From a virus, in IMG/VR virus record IMGVR_UViG_3300049893_002484, positions 1 to 26,512 of that record: a DNA stretch of 26,512 nt. The stretch is one strand, 5' to 3'. The translations under genes and the position numbers were made by a program. The notes beneath the pieces were generated by a model. That model worked only from the letters and a program-made list of their open reading frames with translations, did no database searches and was not told where the DNA came from. Shown here one piece after another: positions 1 to 5,990 of the stretch; the stretch's first letter is position 1, and the number at the start of each line of letters is the position of its first letter.

Positions 1-2
1 GA

Positions 3-362
3 GCACTGGAGTGTCTGGTGATTGCAGTAGGCGATGAAACGACTTCCTTGACCACGGGCACGGCCAAGGTCACTTTCCGCATGCCCTATGCCTTTACCTT
101 GACGGCTGCGCGAGCATCGGTGAATACGGTGTCTACCTCTGGCATTGTTACGGTGGATGTGAACGAGAGCGGTACGACTATATTTAGCCCGAATAAGCTA
201 ACCATTGATGCCAACGAGAAAACCAGCACCACAGCTGCAACGGCAGTGAGTTTGTCAGATACCGCCTTGGCTGACGATGCTGAAATGACCATCGATATTG
301 ACGTGGCGGGGACTGGCGCCAAGGGCCTGAAAGTGGTGTTGATCGGCAGGCAATCGGCGTGA
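3..362 (+). CDS. phage virion-associated beta-rich protein, 5' end outside window
   Basis: The frame is open to the left edge, so the gene very probably begins upstream; a GTG at 18 is the first possible start inside the window. The product is rich in Thr, Ala, Val and Asp. It has the pattern of a widespread small phage protein, with a VGDETTSLTTGTAKVTFRMP stretch at the start and a GLKVVLIGR end, usually encoded near tail genes. It looks all-beta with no signal peptide or membrane segment. Its stop overlaps the GTG of the next gene. A tail or decoration role is inferred from context only; no enzymatic motif is visible. Confidence 0.7.
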   Translation, partial: ALECLVIAVGDETTSLTTGTAKVTFRMPYAFTLTAARASVNTVSTSGIVTVDVNESGTTIFSPNKLTIDANEKTSTTAATAVSLSDTALADDAEMTIDIDVAGTGAKGLKVVLIGRQSA

Positions 363-1009
363 CCTTCCTAACTAACTCTGGCAGGTTTGGGGCTATTTAC
401 CCGATTTATATCGCGCATGATAGCAACACGGCGGTAGGGGCTGCGCAAGTCATTGTGAATGTCCCCACGGGCACCGCGGATGGGGATGTCATGATTGCTA
501 CTTTCTGCTCGAATAACACCGGCGCGCATAATGTGACGCTCACAGGCTGGACATTGATTCAGGATACGGCGGGCACTACGCCATCGCAGCGTATGATTAG
601 CTGGTTTCGCATTGCATCCTCCGAGCCAGCGAGCTACACCATAGATCAGGACGGCGGCGGCAAGGACTTGGCAGCAGCCATCATGACCTTTCGCAACGCG
701 AACGCCACACAGCCAGATACATCGAGCGAACAATACAACTCGGTATCTTCCGCGAATGTGGATGCGGCCACCATTACTGCCACGGCAGCTTCGGCCTTAG
801 TATTCGTGGGGGGCATGGGGGCCAACAATGTGACCTTCACGCCACCTTCCGGGTATACGGAAAAGGTGGATATCAAGGCAATTGGAACGAATGCGTCTCT
901 CACCATGGCGATTTTGGAGAACTGGAGTGGCGGGGCGACAGGGACGGTTACAGCGACGGCCTCAGCCTCTGATGAAAGCTTGGCTCATTTGATATCGGTG
1001 GCCCCGTAA
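359..1009 (+). CDS. putative phage tail/virion beta-sandwich protein
   Basis: 216 aa starting at a GTG that overlaps the previous stop (GTGA), typical of translational coupling. Residues around 35-45 read VPTGTADGDVMIA, followed by alternating hydrophobic/Thr segments and an aromatic WTLI/WFRIAS pattern, as seen in phage tail-associated proteins with an immunoglobulin-like or jelly-roll fold. No signal peptide, membrane helix or catalytic motif is seen. The stop TAA shares a base with the ATG of the next gene. The structural role is inferred from composition and position beside the preceding virion-type protein. It could be a tip or decoration protein. Confidence 0.6.
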   Translation: MTFLTNSGRFGAIYPIYIAHDSNTAVGAAQVIVNVPTGTADGDVMIATFCSNNTGAHNVTLTGWTLIQDTAGTTPSQRMISWFRIASSEPASYTIDQDGGGKDLAAAIMTFRNANATQPDTSSEQYNSVSSANVDAATITATAASALVFVGGMGANNVTFTPPSGYTEKVDIKAIGTNASLTMAILENWSGGATGTVTATASASDESLAHLISVAP

Positions 1010-1344
1010 TGTCATGGCAATTCTGGATAGACCCACAACAAGTGGCACAACAAGCAGTCAATATCAAGGACAGTGCACCTATGGCATTGCCATTCATGAT
1101 GTCTGCCACTAACGGGGCAAAACTATCTTTCCCCAGGCTCATTGAAGCCGTCATCATCGCCGCCATCAGCGGCGGATTAACGATGTGGGTAACGGTAAGC
1201 GTGATCAATGCGGAACTTGAACACCTTAAGGGCTCGATGCACGAATTGAAAGAGGATATCAAGGAACTGCGCCGAGATGTCTACAACCAGGTCCTGAGCA
1301 ATAAGGTACTCAATGGTCAACAACCTAGCAAGAACGGCAATTAG
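1009..1344 (+). CDS. small single-pass membrane protein with coiled coil (lysis-region)
   Basis: 111 aa. Residues about 44-66 form one strong hydrophobic helix (LIEAVIIAAISGGLTMW...), followed at 66-95 by a charged heptad-like coiled coil rich in Glu, Lys, Leu and Arg. A polar N-terminal segment of about 40 aa precedes the helix. Position between virion genes and a signal-peptide protein suggests a lysis or host-envelope role, such as a holin accessory or spanin-like protein. The N-terminal arm is too long for a classic Rz inner-membrane spanin. The start ATG overlaps the previous TAA; the 3' end overlaps the next gene by 32 bp in another frame. Confidence 0.65.
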   Translation: MSWQFWIDPQQVAQQAVNIKDSAPMALPFMMSATNGAKLSFPRLIEAVIIAAISGGLTMWVTVSVINAELEHLKGSMHELKEDIKELRRDVYNQVLSNKVLNGQQPSKNGN

Positions 1345-1603
1345 CGCATGGTTACTATCGTGCTCTCTTGCTCAGGCGCAGGAAGAAAGTGCGGAATGCA
1401 CCTTCCACCGGTGGTGGGCGGCTAAGGCGCTCTATATTGCCCAGGAACTCCAACTCCCGGCAGACCGTTGGCATATCGTGCCAGAGGGGTACACCAAGCA
1501 AGGTTATGACATTATCATAGCCATTAAGCGGGAAGCCTATAATGACCTCCCGGCACTGGCTCGCAGAATAACGCAGGCTTGTGCTCCCAAAGTTCCTACT
1601 TAA
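1313..1603 (+). CDS. secreted small protein overlapping the membrane gene upstream
   Basis: 96 aa with a good start: AAGG six bases before the ATG. Residues 1-22 look like a Sec signal peptide, with a hydrophobic core ISAWLLSCSLAQA and an AQA cleavage site. LLSC could also serve as a weak lipobox. The mature part has two Cys residues and ends with PALARRITQACAP. Overlap with the upstream membrane gene in a different frame resembles an Rz/Rz1 arrangement, but the mature protein is not proline-rich and is not recognised as a spanin. Periplasmic location is likely; the function is unknown. Confidence 0.6.
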   Translation: MVNNLARTAISAWLLSCSLAQAQEESAECTFHRWWAAKALYIAQELQLPADRWHIVPEGYTKQGYDIIIAIKREAYNDLPALARRITQACAPKVPT

Positions 1604-1613
1604 GGAGATTTAC

Positions 1614-2108
1614 ATGGCTGACGTAAAGCAAACCTGCAACACCGATATTCACTCGCTGTGCAGAAGGATTAACAGATTCATCGCCGAGGTTAACAAGTCG
1701 CAATCGAGCGGCATTAGCGCCACCATGCCCTTCGACATCACTCGCGTTCAGAGTTATCTCAAATCGCTCACCAGTTTCATGTCCTACATCGTCTCGCAGC
1801 CGTTGCTAGACCTGCCGGAAACGGGGCCGCAATGGATTGACCTGCCCAAAGATGAGCCCATGCCGAGAGTCGAGAACGAGTCGGCTTATGATATTTGCCA
1901 GCTTCTATCCGTCATGCGCGATGAACTGGCGAATAGCCAGAGCAGCCGCCTAAGCACGAACCTCGTGAAGTTTGACTACGACAGGGCGACTGCCGTAGTA
2001 GCAAAGATCCAGAACATGCTTGGCTACATTGCGGCCGCAGAGCCGTTGGATCTCCCGGAGAGTTCCCCGCGTGAGGCAATGTCAGGGCCTGGCGCGACTG
2101 GGATCTAA
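1614..2108 (+). CDS. phage protein with an internal tandem duplication
   Basis: 164 aa from the ATG at 1614, chosen because AAGGAG lies seven bases upstream. The protein is two related halves. Residues about 9-70 and 95-155 share the order LCRRIN / ICQLLS, NKSQSSGIS / NSQSSRLS, FDITRVQSYL / FDYDRATAVV, and PLLDLPETGP / PLDLPESSP. Each half looks like a helical pair followed by a DLPE turn. No known domain is recognised. It is soluble and acidic, without a signal peptide. The 3' end overlaps a possible antisense gene by 27 bp. Confidence 0.65.
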   Translation: MADVKQTCNTDIHSLCRRINRFIAEVNKSQSSGISATMPFDITRVQSYLKSLTSFMSYIVSQPLLDLPETGPQWIDLPKDEPMPRVENESAYDICQLLSVMRDELANSQSSRLSTNLVKFDYDRATAVVAKIQNMLGYIAAAEPLDLPESSPREAMSGPGATGI

Positions 2109-2261
2109 GTGATGGGCGACCCTTCGCTTCCTGTCCTCGGACCAGTGCGGCAGTTCTTCAGCGCACTCCGCGAGAAGGTTGCGAAGGGCCGCGTTCTCGG
2201 CAGTGAGCCTCTCGATTTCACTCAAGAGCGCTCGGAGAATGTTCAAAGTTTCGTGGTTCAT
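2082..2261 (-). CDS. possible antisense small coiled-coil protein
   Basis: 59 codons on the minus strand, starting at the ATG at 2261 with GAGGG about ten bases upstream and ending at TGA 2082. The product begins MNHETLNILRALL, continues through a leucine-zipper-like stretch (IERLTAENAALRNLL) and ends basic. This is a convincing coiled-coil pattern common in small phage proteins. The plus strand of the same region is also open and codon-aligned, so one of the two is a shadow. I favour the minus frame because its heptad pattern and SD are better, but it would lie alone inside a plus-strand operon. Confidence 0.4.
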   Translation of the reverse strand: MNHETLNILRALLSEIERLTAENAALRNLLAECAEELPHWSEDRKRRVAHHLDPSRARP

Positions 2262-2345
2262 GATCCAATTTCCCTCGATGCGCCAGTCACAGATGACACT
2301 TTAACTCAGTTCCTGGGCTGGCCGCTCTATGCAAAGGAGTTGCAA

Positions 2346-2573
2346 ATGGAAGACCGTTTCAATGCGCAGATATCTGTCGTTTTTACCAAGATCGGTGCCG
2401 GTGGTGCGCCTGACACGCCATGGCATGAGACTCGCCTTTCCTACAGCGACATGTCACTTAACTCTGTTCTGGAGTTGGAAGAGTTTATGTCCGGCGTGGG
2501 TAATCAGCTCGTGGAGATGGGCAAGAAAAAGCGCGACAAGAAAGCCGCCGAAGCCACGGGGAAGGGCAAGTAG
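2346..2573 (+). CDS. small phage protein, function unknown
   Basis: 75 aa from the ATG at 2346, chosen for the strong SD (AAAGGAG five bases upstream). The reading frame stays open upstream to 2109, which would add 79 residues, but that part has no SD and mirrors a better minus-strand frame. The product is a small acidic core with a basic tail (GKKKRDKKAAEATGKGK). No known domain, signal peptide or membrane segment is seen. It sits just upstream of the small membrane genes of the lysis block. Confidence 0.55.
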   Translation: MEDRFNAQISVVFTKIGAGGAPDTPWHETRLSYSDMSLNSVLELEEFMSGVGNQLVEMGKKKRDKKAAEATGKGK

Positions 2574-2608
2574 CTTCCCTTGAACGAATGCGCGTGGAGG
2601 TACAGATC

Positions 2609-2674
2609 GTGATTGCACTCTGTGTCCTCTACGCCATTCTCGATTTCCTCACATTCTGGAGCAAATTCCAATGA
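2609..2674 (+). CDS. tiny membrane peptide upstream of the holin candidate
   Basis: A 21-codon frame from GTG 2609, preceded by GGAGG eight bases upstream. An in-frame ATG at 2588 would give 28 aa but lacks an SD. The peptide is almost entirely one hydrophobic segment (IALCVLYAILDFLTFW) with a short polar end. Its TGA overlaps the ATG of the next gene (ATGA). Very small membrane peptides coupled to holin genes are plausible lysis regulators, but this is inference from size and position. Confidence 0.3.
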   Translation: MIALCVLYAILDFLTFWSKFQ

Positions 2675-2841
2675 AAGATTGGCTCGGTATTGATCTTACA
2701 CAGGGCAGCACCAAGCGCGGGTTGACCATGGTGGTCGCGGCGGTGGCAGTGTATTTCCTCATCCCCATGGAAGGGCGCGAGCAAGCGCTTTTGGCGCTCA
2801 TTGGCGGGCATGGAGTGCTGGGCAGTATCCTCAAGGACTGA
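2671..2841 (+). CDS. holin-like small membrane protein
   Basis: 56 aa starting MKDWLGIDLTQGSTKRG, with GGAG nine bases before the ATG. A hydrophobic helix spans about residues 18-33 (LTMVVAAVAVYFLIP) and a second, weaker hydrophobic stretch lies at about 38-54 (ALLALIGGHGVLGSIL). The KGST/RG layout before the membrane helix is common in small phage proteins next to lysis genes. Size and position beside a lipoprotein and a DUF5675 gene make a holin the best guess; activity cannot be judged from sequence. A related alternative is a superinfection-exclusion membrane protein. Confidence 0.5.
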   Translation: MKDWLGIDLTQGSTKRGLTMVVAAVAVYFLIPMEGREQALLALIGGHGVLGSILKD

Positions 2842-2844
2842 ACC

Positions 2845-2907
2845 ATGACCTACCCTGCCTATCGCTTCGTATGGGCGCTCTGGTTGGCCTTGTTCCTCAC
2901 GGATTGA
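2845..2907 (+). pseudogene. truncated copy of the downstream lipoprotein signal sequence
   Basis: An ATG at 2845 opens 20 codons (MTYPAYRFVWALWLALFLTD) and then meets TGA. This closely parallels the first 20 codons of the intact gene at 3099 (...YALWLALFLTAC), including the nucleotide run CTGGCCTT...TTCCTCACGG. In the alignment GCC TGC has become GAT TGA, so the stop falls exactly at the lipobox cysteine codon. No remaining lipoprotein body follows in this frame. It is most simply a decayed duplicate of the lipoprotein gene. Confidence 0.6.
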
Positions 2908-2910
2908 GCT

Positions 2911-3102
2911 ATGAACGAAGAACAATCGCTTATAGAGGCATTAAGCCAACGAGAAGGTTCGTTTGTGACCGAGCGCTTGATTATTTGCTCTACTTGGCCC
3001 ACTTCGCCATGGGATCATATTTGGCCCACTTCGCCATGGGATCATATTTGGCCTACGCACTCTGAGGCTCTACCTATATATGACTGGAGTACGCTTATAT
3101 GA
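2911..3102 (+). CDS. doubtful small ORF carrying a 9-residue tandem repeat
   Basis: 63 codons from ATG 2911 (MNEEQSLIEALSQREGS). A 27-bp tandem repeat gives WPTSPWDHI twice. In the alternative +2 frame the same repeat reads YLAHFAMGS twice and then YLAYAL, which would make a convincing C-terminal membrane helix. The N-terminal third looks more natural in this frame and the C-terminal third in the other, so a frameshift in an older membrane-protein gene is possible. It sits between a decayed and an intact lipoprotein copy. Low confidence that it is expressed as written. Confidence 0.3.
   Translation: MNEEQSLIEALSQREGSFVTERLIICSTWPTSPWDHIWPTSPWDHIWPTHSEALPIYDWSTLI
2994..3047 (+). repeat. 27-bp perfect tandem repeat, two copies
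   Basis: Two identical 27-bp units, 2994-3020 and 3021-3047, each starting TTGGCCCACTTCGCC and ending GGATCATAT; a partial third start (TTGGCCTAC) follows at 3048. The unit is a multiple of three, so it does not shift the reading frame. Each unit contains CCATGG. It looks like a recent slippage duplication. Confidence 0.9.
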
Positions 3103-3476
3103 TATCCGCCCCTTCGCGTTACCTGTACGCGCTATGGCTGGCCTTATTCCTCACGGCCTGCGCCAGCGCGCCCAAAACTCCCCGCCAATACTTCGCCGCT
3201 ACCTATCAGCTTATCAGTGCAACCTCGGACTCTATCGTGACCTTGGCCGAATCCGGGCAGATCATGCCCGATGAAGGATTGAGATATCACGATAAGTTGG
3301 AAGTCGCCAAGAGTCTAACGGATGAGGGTCGAAGAATCCTACAATGTCGGGATGCCATCAAGAGCGCGAAGGAAGCCGACGAGAAATGCGGCAGCGGTGG
3401 GACGGCGGAGTCCAACGCCGCCATGGCGCGGCGGATTATCAACCAGATTCAGTTAGCTCTGGAGAAAAGGAAATGA
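3099..3476 (+). CDS. phage lipoprotein (lysis-region, outer-membrane spanin candidate)
   Basis: 125 aa with GGAG nine bases before the ATG. Residues 1-22 are a lipoprotein signal with a hydrophobic core and the lipobox LTAC, so Cys22 should be lipidated. After it come SAPKTPRQYFAATYQLIS and a mostly helical body with one further pair of Cys. This matches small alanine-rich lipoproteins (beginning CASAPKTPRQ) found in phage lysis blocks. Outer-membrane lipoproteins there can act as spanins or exclusion factors; neither is proven. It is translationally coupled to the next gene (ATGA). Confidence 0.65.
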   Translation: MISAPSRYLYALWLALFLTACASAPKTPRQYFAATYQLISATSDSIVTLAESGQIMPDEGLRYHDKLEVAKSLTDEGRRILQCRDAIKSAKEADEKCGSGGTAESNAAMARRIINQIQLALEKRK

Positions 3477-3673
3477 CCCCCGCCAATATCATGCTCGCCA
3501 TCGAACTCATGATGACGCTTGCGAAAAGGTTTACTGCTTATAAGGACGCTGTGAACGAGGCGATGGCAAAAGGGGGCGACATTGACGACCCAAAACTTGA
3601 AGCCTTGGCCGAAGAGTGCGGACAGACTCTGGAACTCAATCGAAAGCGTTTAGAAGCCATGCAGAAGCCGTGA
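3473..3673 (+). CDS. small helical phage protein
   Basis: 66 aa beginning MTPANIMLAIELMMTLAKR. The ATG at 3473 overlaps the lipoprotein stop and has GGAGAAAAGG just upstream, which decides the start over a longer open frame reaching back to 3344. The product is mostly helical with an amphipathic N-terminus and a charged C-terminal half; it has no clear transmembrane helix. Location between the lipoprotein and DUF5675 genes links it to the lysis/accessory block. Function unknown. Confidence 0.6.
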   Translation: MTPANIMLAIELMMTLAKRFTAYKDAVNEAMAKGGDIDDPKLEALAEECGQTLELNRKRLEAMQKP

Positions 3674-4086
3674 TTCTGAAGCTTGCGCGTTTGCCCCCAG
3701 GCCCCGAGCGCATGTTCGGGAACCTGTCCGTGTACAAGGACGATGGGAAGACCTTGGTGTACTACTGTCATACCCTGGAAGATATCCCGCGTGACATAAA
3801 GATTCCCGGCAAAACCGCCATTCCTGCGGGACGCTACGAAGTGATTATCAATTGGTCCAACCGCTTCCAGCGCAAGATGCCCTTGCTGTTAGGAGTGCCG
3901 GGATTCGAGGGAGTGCGGATACACTCGGGGAATACAGAAGCCGACACGGAAGGCTGCATACTGGTCGGCTTGGGGAAAACAGAGCTAGGGCTGCTTAGGA
4001 GCCGGGATGCCTTCGCACTCTTGTTTCAGCACATTATCGCTGGGACGGAAGGCGGGAAGCTATTTATTACTATCGGGATGACATGA
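3670..4086 (+). CDS. DUF5675 family protein
   Basis: 138 aa from the GTG at 3670, which overlaps the previous stop (GTGA); the frame is open further upstream but only inside the neighbouring gene. Core features of the family are visible: the N-terminal strand LKLARLP, the YYCHTLEDIPRDIKIPGKTA segment, AIPAGRYEV, and GVRIHSGNTEADTEGCILVG. The conserved H, S and GC are reminiscent of L,D-transpeptidase-like folds, but no activity is established. The family is common in phage lysis regions. The 3' end overlaps a convergent gene by 27 bp. Confidence 0.8.
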   Translation: MILKLARLPPGPERMFGNLSVYKDDGKTLVYYCHTLEDIPRDIKIPGKTAIPAGRYEVIINWSNRFQRKMPLLLGVPGFEGVRIHSGNTEADTEGCILVGLGKTELGLLRSRDAFALLFQHIIAGTEGGKLFITIGMT

Positions 4087-4473
4087 TGCCTCGTAATGCT
4101 TCAAGGTAAACAACCATCGCTCGGATTGCTGGCGAGCCAATGCGATATCATTCATCTCAATGCGAGCCATATTACTTCTCGCCAAGTAACCATTCATTAT
4201 TCTCTGTAATTTCCACACAATTTGGCGCACCCGTTCGGGGCCAATATCATATCTAGCGCCCACTTCGGCATAAATCTCCCCAGTGATCACGCGCCGGAAA
4301 ATATCTAGGTTTCGCTGAAAGCTAAGCGTCTTCCCGCGCGCCTTGTCAATTCTTTCTGCTTCGTCGAGTTTGGCGATATCGCGCAAGACACCCTGAAGTT
4401 TCTCCTGAATAGGAGCCATCAAGTCTTCAAGAGCTTTCTTTTCTGCCAGCAGAATCTCTTTCCGTGAGGGCAT
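4060..4473 (-). CDS. helix-turn-helix DNA-binding protein (sigma region-4-like)
   Basis: 137 aa. Residues 5-45 form a charged coiled coil. Residues about 57-93 (FRRVITGEIYAEVGARYDIG followed by PERVRQIVWKLQRIM) have the look of a sigma-70 region-4 or MarR-type helix-turn-helix, with the recognition helix at PERVRQIVWKL. The C-terminus is basic. It lies last in the minus-strand early operon and converges on the DUF5675 gene with a 27-bp overlap. Likely a phage transcription regulator; the target is unknown. No strong SD is seen before its ATG. Confidence 0.6.
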   Translation of the reverse strand: MPSRKEILLAEKKALEDLMAPIQEKLQGVLRDIAKLDEAERIDKARGKTLSFQRNLDIFRRVITGEIYAEVGARYDIGPERVRQIVWKLQRIMNGYLARSNMARIEMNDIALARQQSERWLFTLKHYEASCHPDSNK

Positions 4474-4491
4474 ACTACAAAGAGTCTAGTT

Positions 4492-4728
4492 TCATAGTTC
4501 GCTCCCTCTAATTGCCTCAGCGCATGCTTGCGCCGACCTGCGCTCTGCCTCATCAACAATCACCGTGCTCGCATATTCTGCTACTTCTTCGCATACCTTT
4601 GCGCATCGCTCACATTCTGCTATTACTCCCGCCTCGAATCCATCCAGGAAGCTCTGTCGATGCCCATAAATCCGATGGTCTGGATTCTCTAGCCATCTGG
4701 CTAGCGCTTCCGCTGCTAAATCATTCAT
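4492..4728 (-). CDS. small phage protein, ECERCAKVCEE family
   Basis: 78 aa from the ATG at 4728, which overlaps the upstream stop (ATGA); a longer open frame reaches 4893 but only within the neighbouring gene. The product begins MNDLAAEALARWLENP and ends with the pattern ECERCAKVCEEV...AQACAEAIRG. This pattern (E-x-E-x-C-A-x-x-C/A-E ... A-x-A-I-R) is widespread in small phage proteins and recurs in the gene at 6836-7054. Helical and soluble, function unknown. Confidence 0.65.
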   Translation of the reverse strand: MNDLAAEALARWLENPDHRIYGHRQSFLDGFEAGVIAECERCAKVCEEVAEYASTVIVDEAERRSAQACAEAIRGSEL

Positions 4729-5054
4729 AACGCATGCCCACAGTTCTGGCAAACCATCACACCTTTTTTCTTGCTCCCCATTGGGGCCAGAATCTTGTAC
4801 CACCCATGTCCCATTTTCTCCGCCTCCCCACGCCCTATCATGCGGTGCATGATGGAGTGCACGGTAGAACTGCCTAGACCGGCCTTGTCGCACAGCACGG
4901 TCGAGGACACTTCCTTGCCTACCTGATCCTTGAGCAATGCCGCCAAGCGCTTGCTGGCCTCATCCCTGGGCAGGCCGGAATTGTGGGGGCGGCGCTTAGT
5001 CAGCACAAGCTCGGTTAGAGTCTTGCCTGCCAACGATGCAAATGGAAACTTCAT
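4725..5054 (-). CDS. winged-helix-like DNA-binding protein with C-terminal Zn knuckle
   Basis: 109 aa. Residues about 30-90 (ASKRLAALLKD, TVLCDKAGLGSSTVHSIMHR, GEAEKMGHGWYKI) fit a winged helix-turn-helix: a tri-helical core and a beta wing ending in GWYKI. The C-terminus has CQNCGH, one half of a zinc site. The end overlaps the next gene (ATGA), and its ATG abuts the stop of the secreted-protein gene upstream. A transcription or replication regulator is likely; the target is unknown. Confidence 0.55.
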   Translation of the reverse strand: MKFPFASLAGKTLTELVLTKRRPHNSGLPRDEASKRLAALLKDQVGKEVSSTVLCDKAGLGSSTVHSIMHRMIGRGEAEKMGHGWYKILAPMGSKKKGVMVCQNCGHAL

Positions 5055-5461
5055 TACAGGCCATCTCCATTATCCCCGGTCGCGTCATATCCGAACCAGA
5101 ATTGCCGAGTGCAATGGATGGCGCCGGTGAAGGGGTCGACGGTGCAAGAATCGGGGTGTAGGACTTTGCAAGTCTGGATATCGCCCAAGAGATTGGCGCT
5201 CACCCAATTGTAGACAGGGCACCCAAGGGTCAACCAGTTGTTGCCGACTTCCCAACATGCCGTACCCGTAGCGCTATTCGAGGTCCAGGTAATGCGGCAG
5301 GTTGGTTCATCCTTGGGAACATAGCCGCACCGATAAGTGCCTGCGCCAGGGCCTGCGTCCCAGCGCTTCGCCGTGAGGCAGTAGTCGTAGAGCGGATCGG
5401 CAGACATGGCCGGAGCGACTGAAAGAACCAACATGAGTGCTGCAAGGGTAATCGATTTCAT
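5054..5461 (-). CDS. secreted cysteine-rich protein
   Basis: 135 aa with a clear Sec signal peptide: MKSITLAALMLVLSVAPAMSA with cleavage near residue 21. The mature protein has eight Cys (about residues 28, 45, 55, 69, 81, 98, 106 and 117) and many aromatic and Gly residues, as in a small disulfide-bonded periplasmic or extracellular domain. The SD AAAGGAG precedes the ATG, which overlaps the upstream stop (ATGA). A secreted protein inside an early operon of nucleic-acid genes is unusual. I do not recognise the family. Confidence 0.7.
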   Translation of the reverse strand: MKSITLAALMLVLSVAPAMSADPLYDYCLTAKRWDAGPGAGTYRCGYVPKDEPTCRITWTSNSATGTACWEVGNNWLTLGCPVYNWVSANLLGDIQTCKVLHPDSCTVDPFTGAIHCTRQFWFGYDATGDNGDGL

Positions 5462-5658
5462 TTGTTGCTCCTTTCGGTTGATTCAATAATTTCATCAAGG
5501 CGCCTATCCCCTCTTCGGATGCTCCCATCCTCGGCGCGATAGAAATAAAAGTTAGGCGATATATAGGCCCTATTACTTTCAACGACCACCAAGAAATGAG
5601 GCCGGGTCCACATCTTGGCGAATTCTATTAGCTCTTGATCTGATGATGCATCATCCAT
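5458..5658 (-). CDS. small phage protein, function unknown
   Basis: 66 aa from the ATG at 5658 (MDDASSDQELIEFAKMW). The frame is open upstream to a TTG at 5685 (adding ASLFVIID), so the start is uncertain; neither has a good SD. The body alternates strands (HFLVVVESNRAYISPNFYFY) with acidic and basic stretches and ends STERSNK. The stop overlaps the start of the secreted protein (ATGA). No known domain is recognised. Confidence 0.5.
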   Translation of the reverse strand: MDDASSDQELIEFAKMWTRPHFLVVVESNRAYISPNFYFYRAEDGSIRRGDRRLDEIIESTERSNK

Positions 5659-5659
5659 A

Positions 5660-5800
5660 TCAATAATTACAAAGAGTGAGGCCAACGCCGATTGTGAGCA
5701 CCTGCCTCATGGTGTTGGGAGGAGACCGCTTGCGCGCAGCACCAACAGCGCGCCTACACGCACTCGAACCCACATCGGCGAGCAGAGATCGAATGAGCAT
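5660..5800 (-). CDS. doubtful 46-aa ORF
   Basis: ATG at 5800 to TGA 5660 gives a basic 46-aa peptide (MLIRSLLADVGSSACRRAV ... QVLTIGVGLTLCNY). Its stop lies one base before the ATG of the next gene (TGATATG), which supports coupling, and it fills an otherwise empty 119-nt interval between operon genes. There is no clear SD and the composition is not distinctive. An untranslated spacer is an equal alternative. Confidence 0.25.
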   Translation of the reverse strand: MLIRSLLADVGSSACRRAVGAARKRSPPNTMRQVLTIGVGLTLCNY

Positions 5801-5804
5801 GAAG

Positions 5805-5990
5805 TCAAACTACTACCAGCAAATCTTTGCGCTTGAATTCGCCCTGTTTGGCATCTCCGCGCTTGTTTACCCATAGGCAGATAATTTTATCGTCTTCGGT
5901 ATCATCCTCATCAAAAAGAATGATTTGTACTAGCATAATACGATTCTTCTTGTCATTCAATTTGCGGACCGCGCCGCCGACTTCAATCAT
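5805..5990 (-). CDS. DUF2158-like small protein (copy 1)
   Basis: 61 aa. The layout IEVGGAVRKLN ... IMLVQIIL ... DDKIICLWVNKRGDAKQGEFKRKDLLVV matches DUF2158/YodC-like proteins: a V-G-x-x-V start, a central strand, a C-x-W strand and a final F-x-x-x-x-L. These are small SH3-like barrel proteins common in phages and bacteria, with no established biochemical role. The start overlaps the stop of the related gene upstream, so the two are probably translated together. Confidence 0.6.
   Translation of the reverse strand: MIEVGGAVRKLNDKKNRIMLVQIILFDEDDTEDDKIICLWVNKRGDAKQGEFKRKDLLVVV

Noticed and set aside
1009-1603. Classic Rz/Rz1 spanin pair
   Set aside because: The overlap is suggestive, but the first protein has a 40-aa arm before its membrane helix and the second is neither proline-rich nor has a clear lipobox.
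2629-2925. Minus-strand open frames of 98 and 65 codons opposite the holin candidate
   Set aside because: They lie antisense to a coupled plus-strand gene with a good SD and have no SD of their own.
2871-3065. Plus-strand frame ending YLAHFAMGSYLAYAL as an independent gene
   Set aside because: Its first part runs through the decayed lipoprotein copy and has no SD; the end is noted only as a possible frameshifted remnant.
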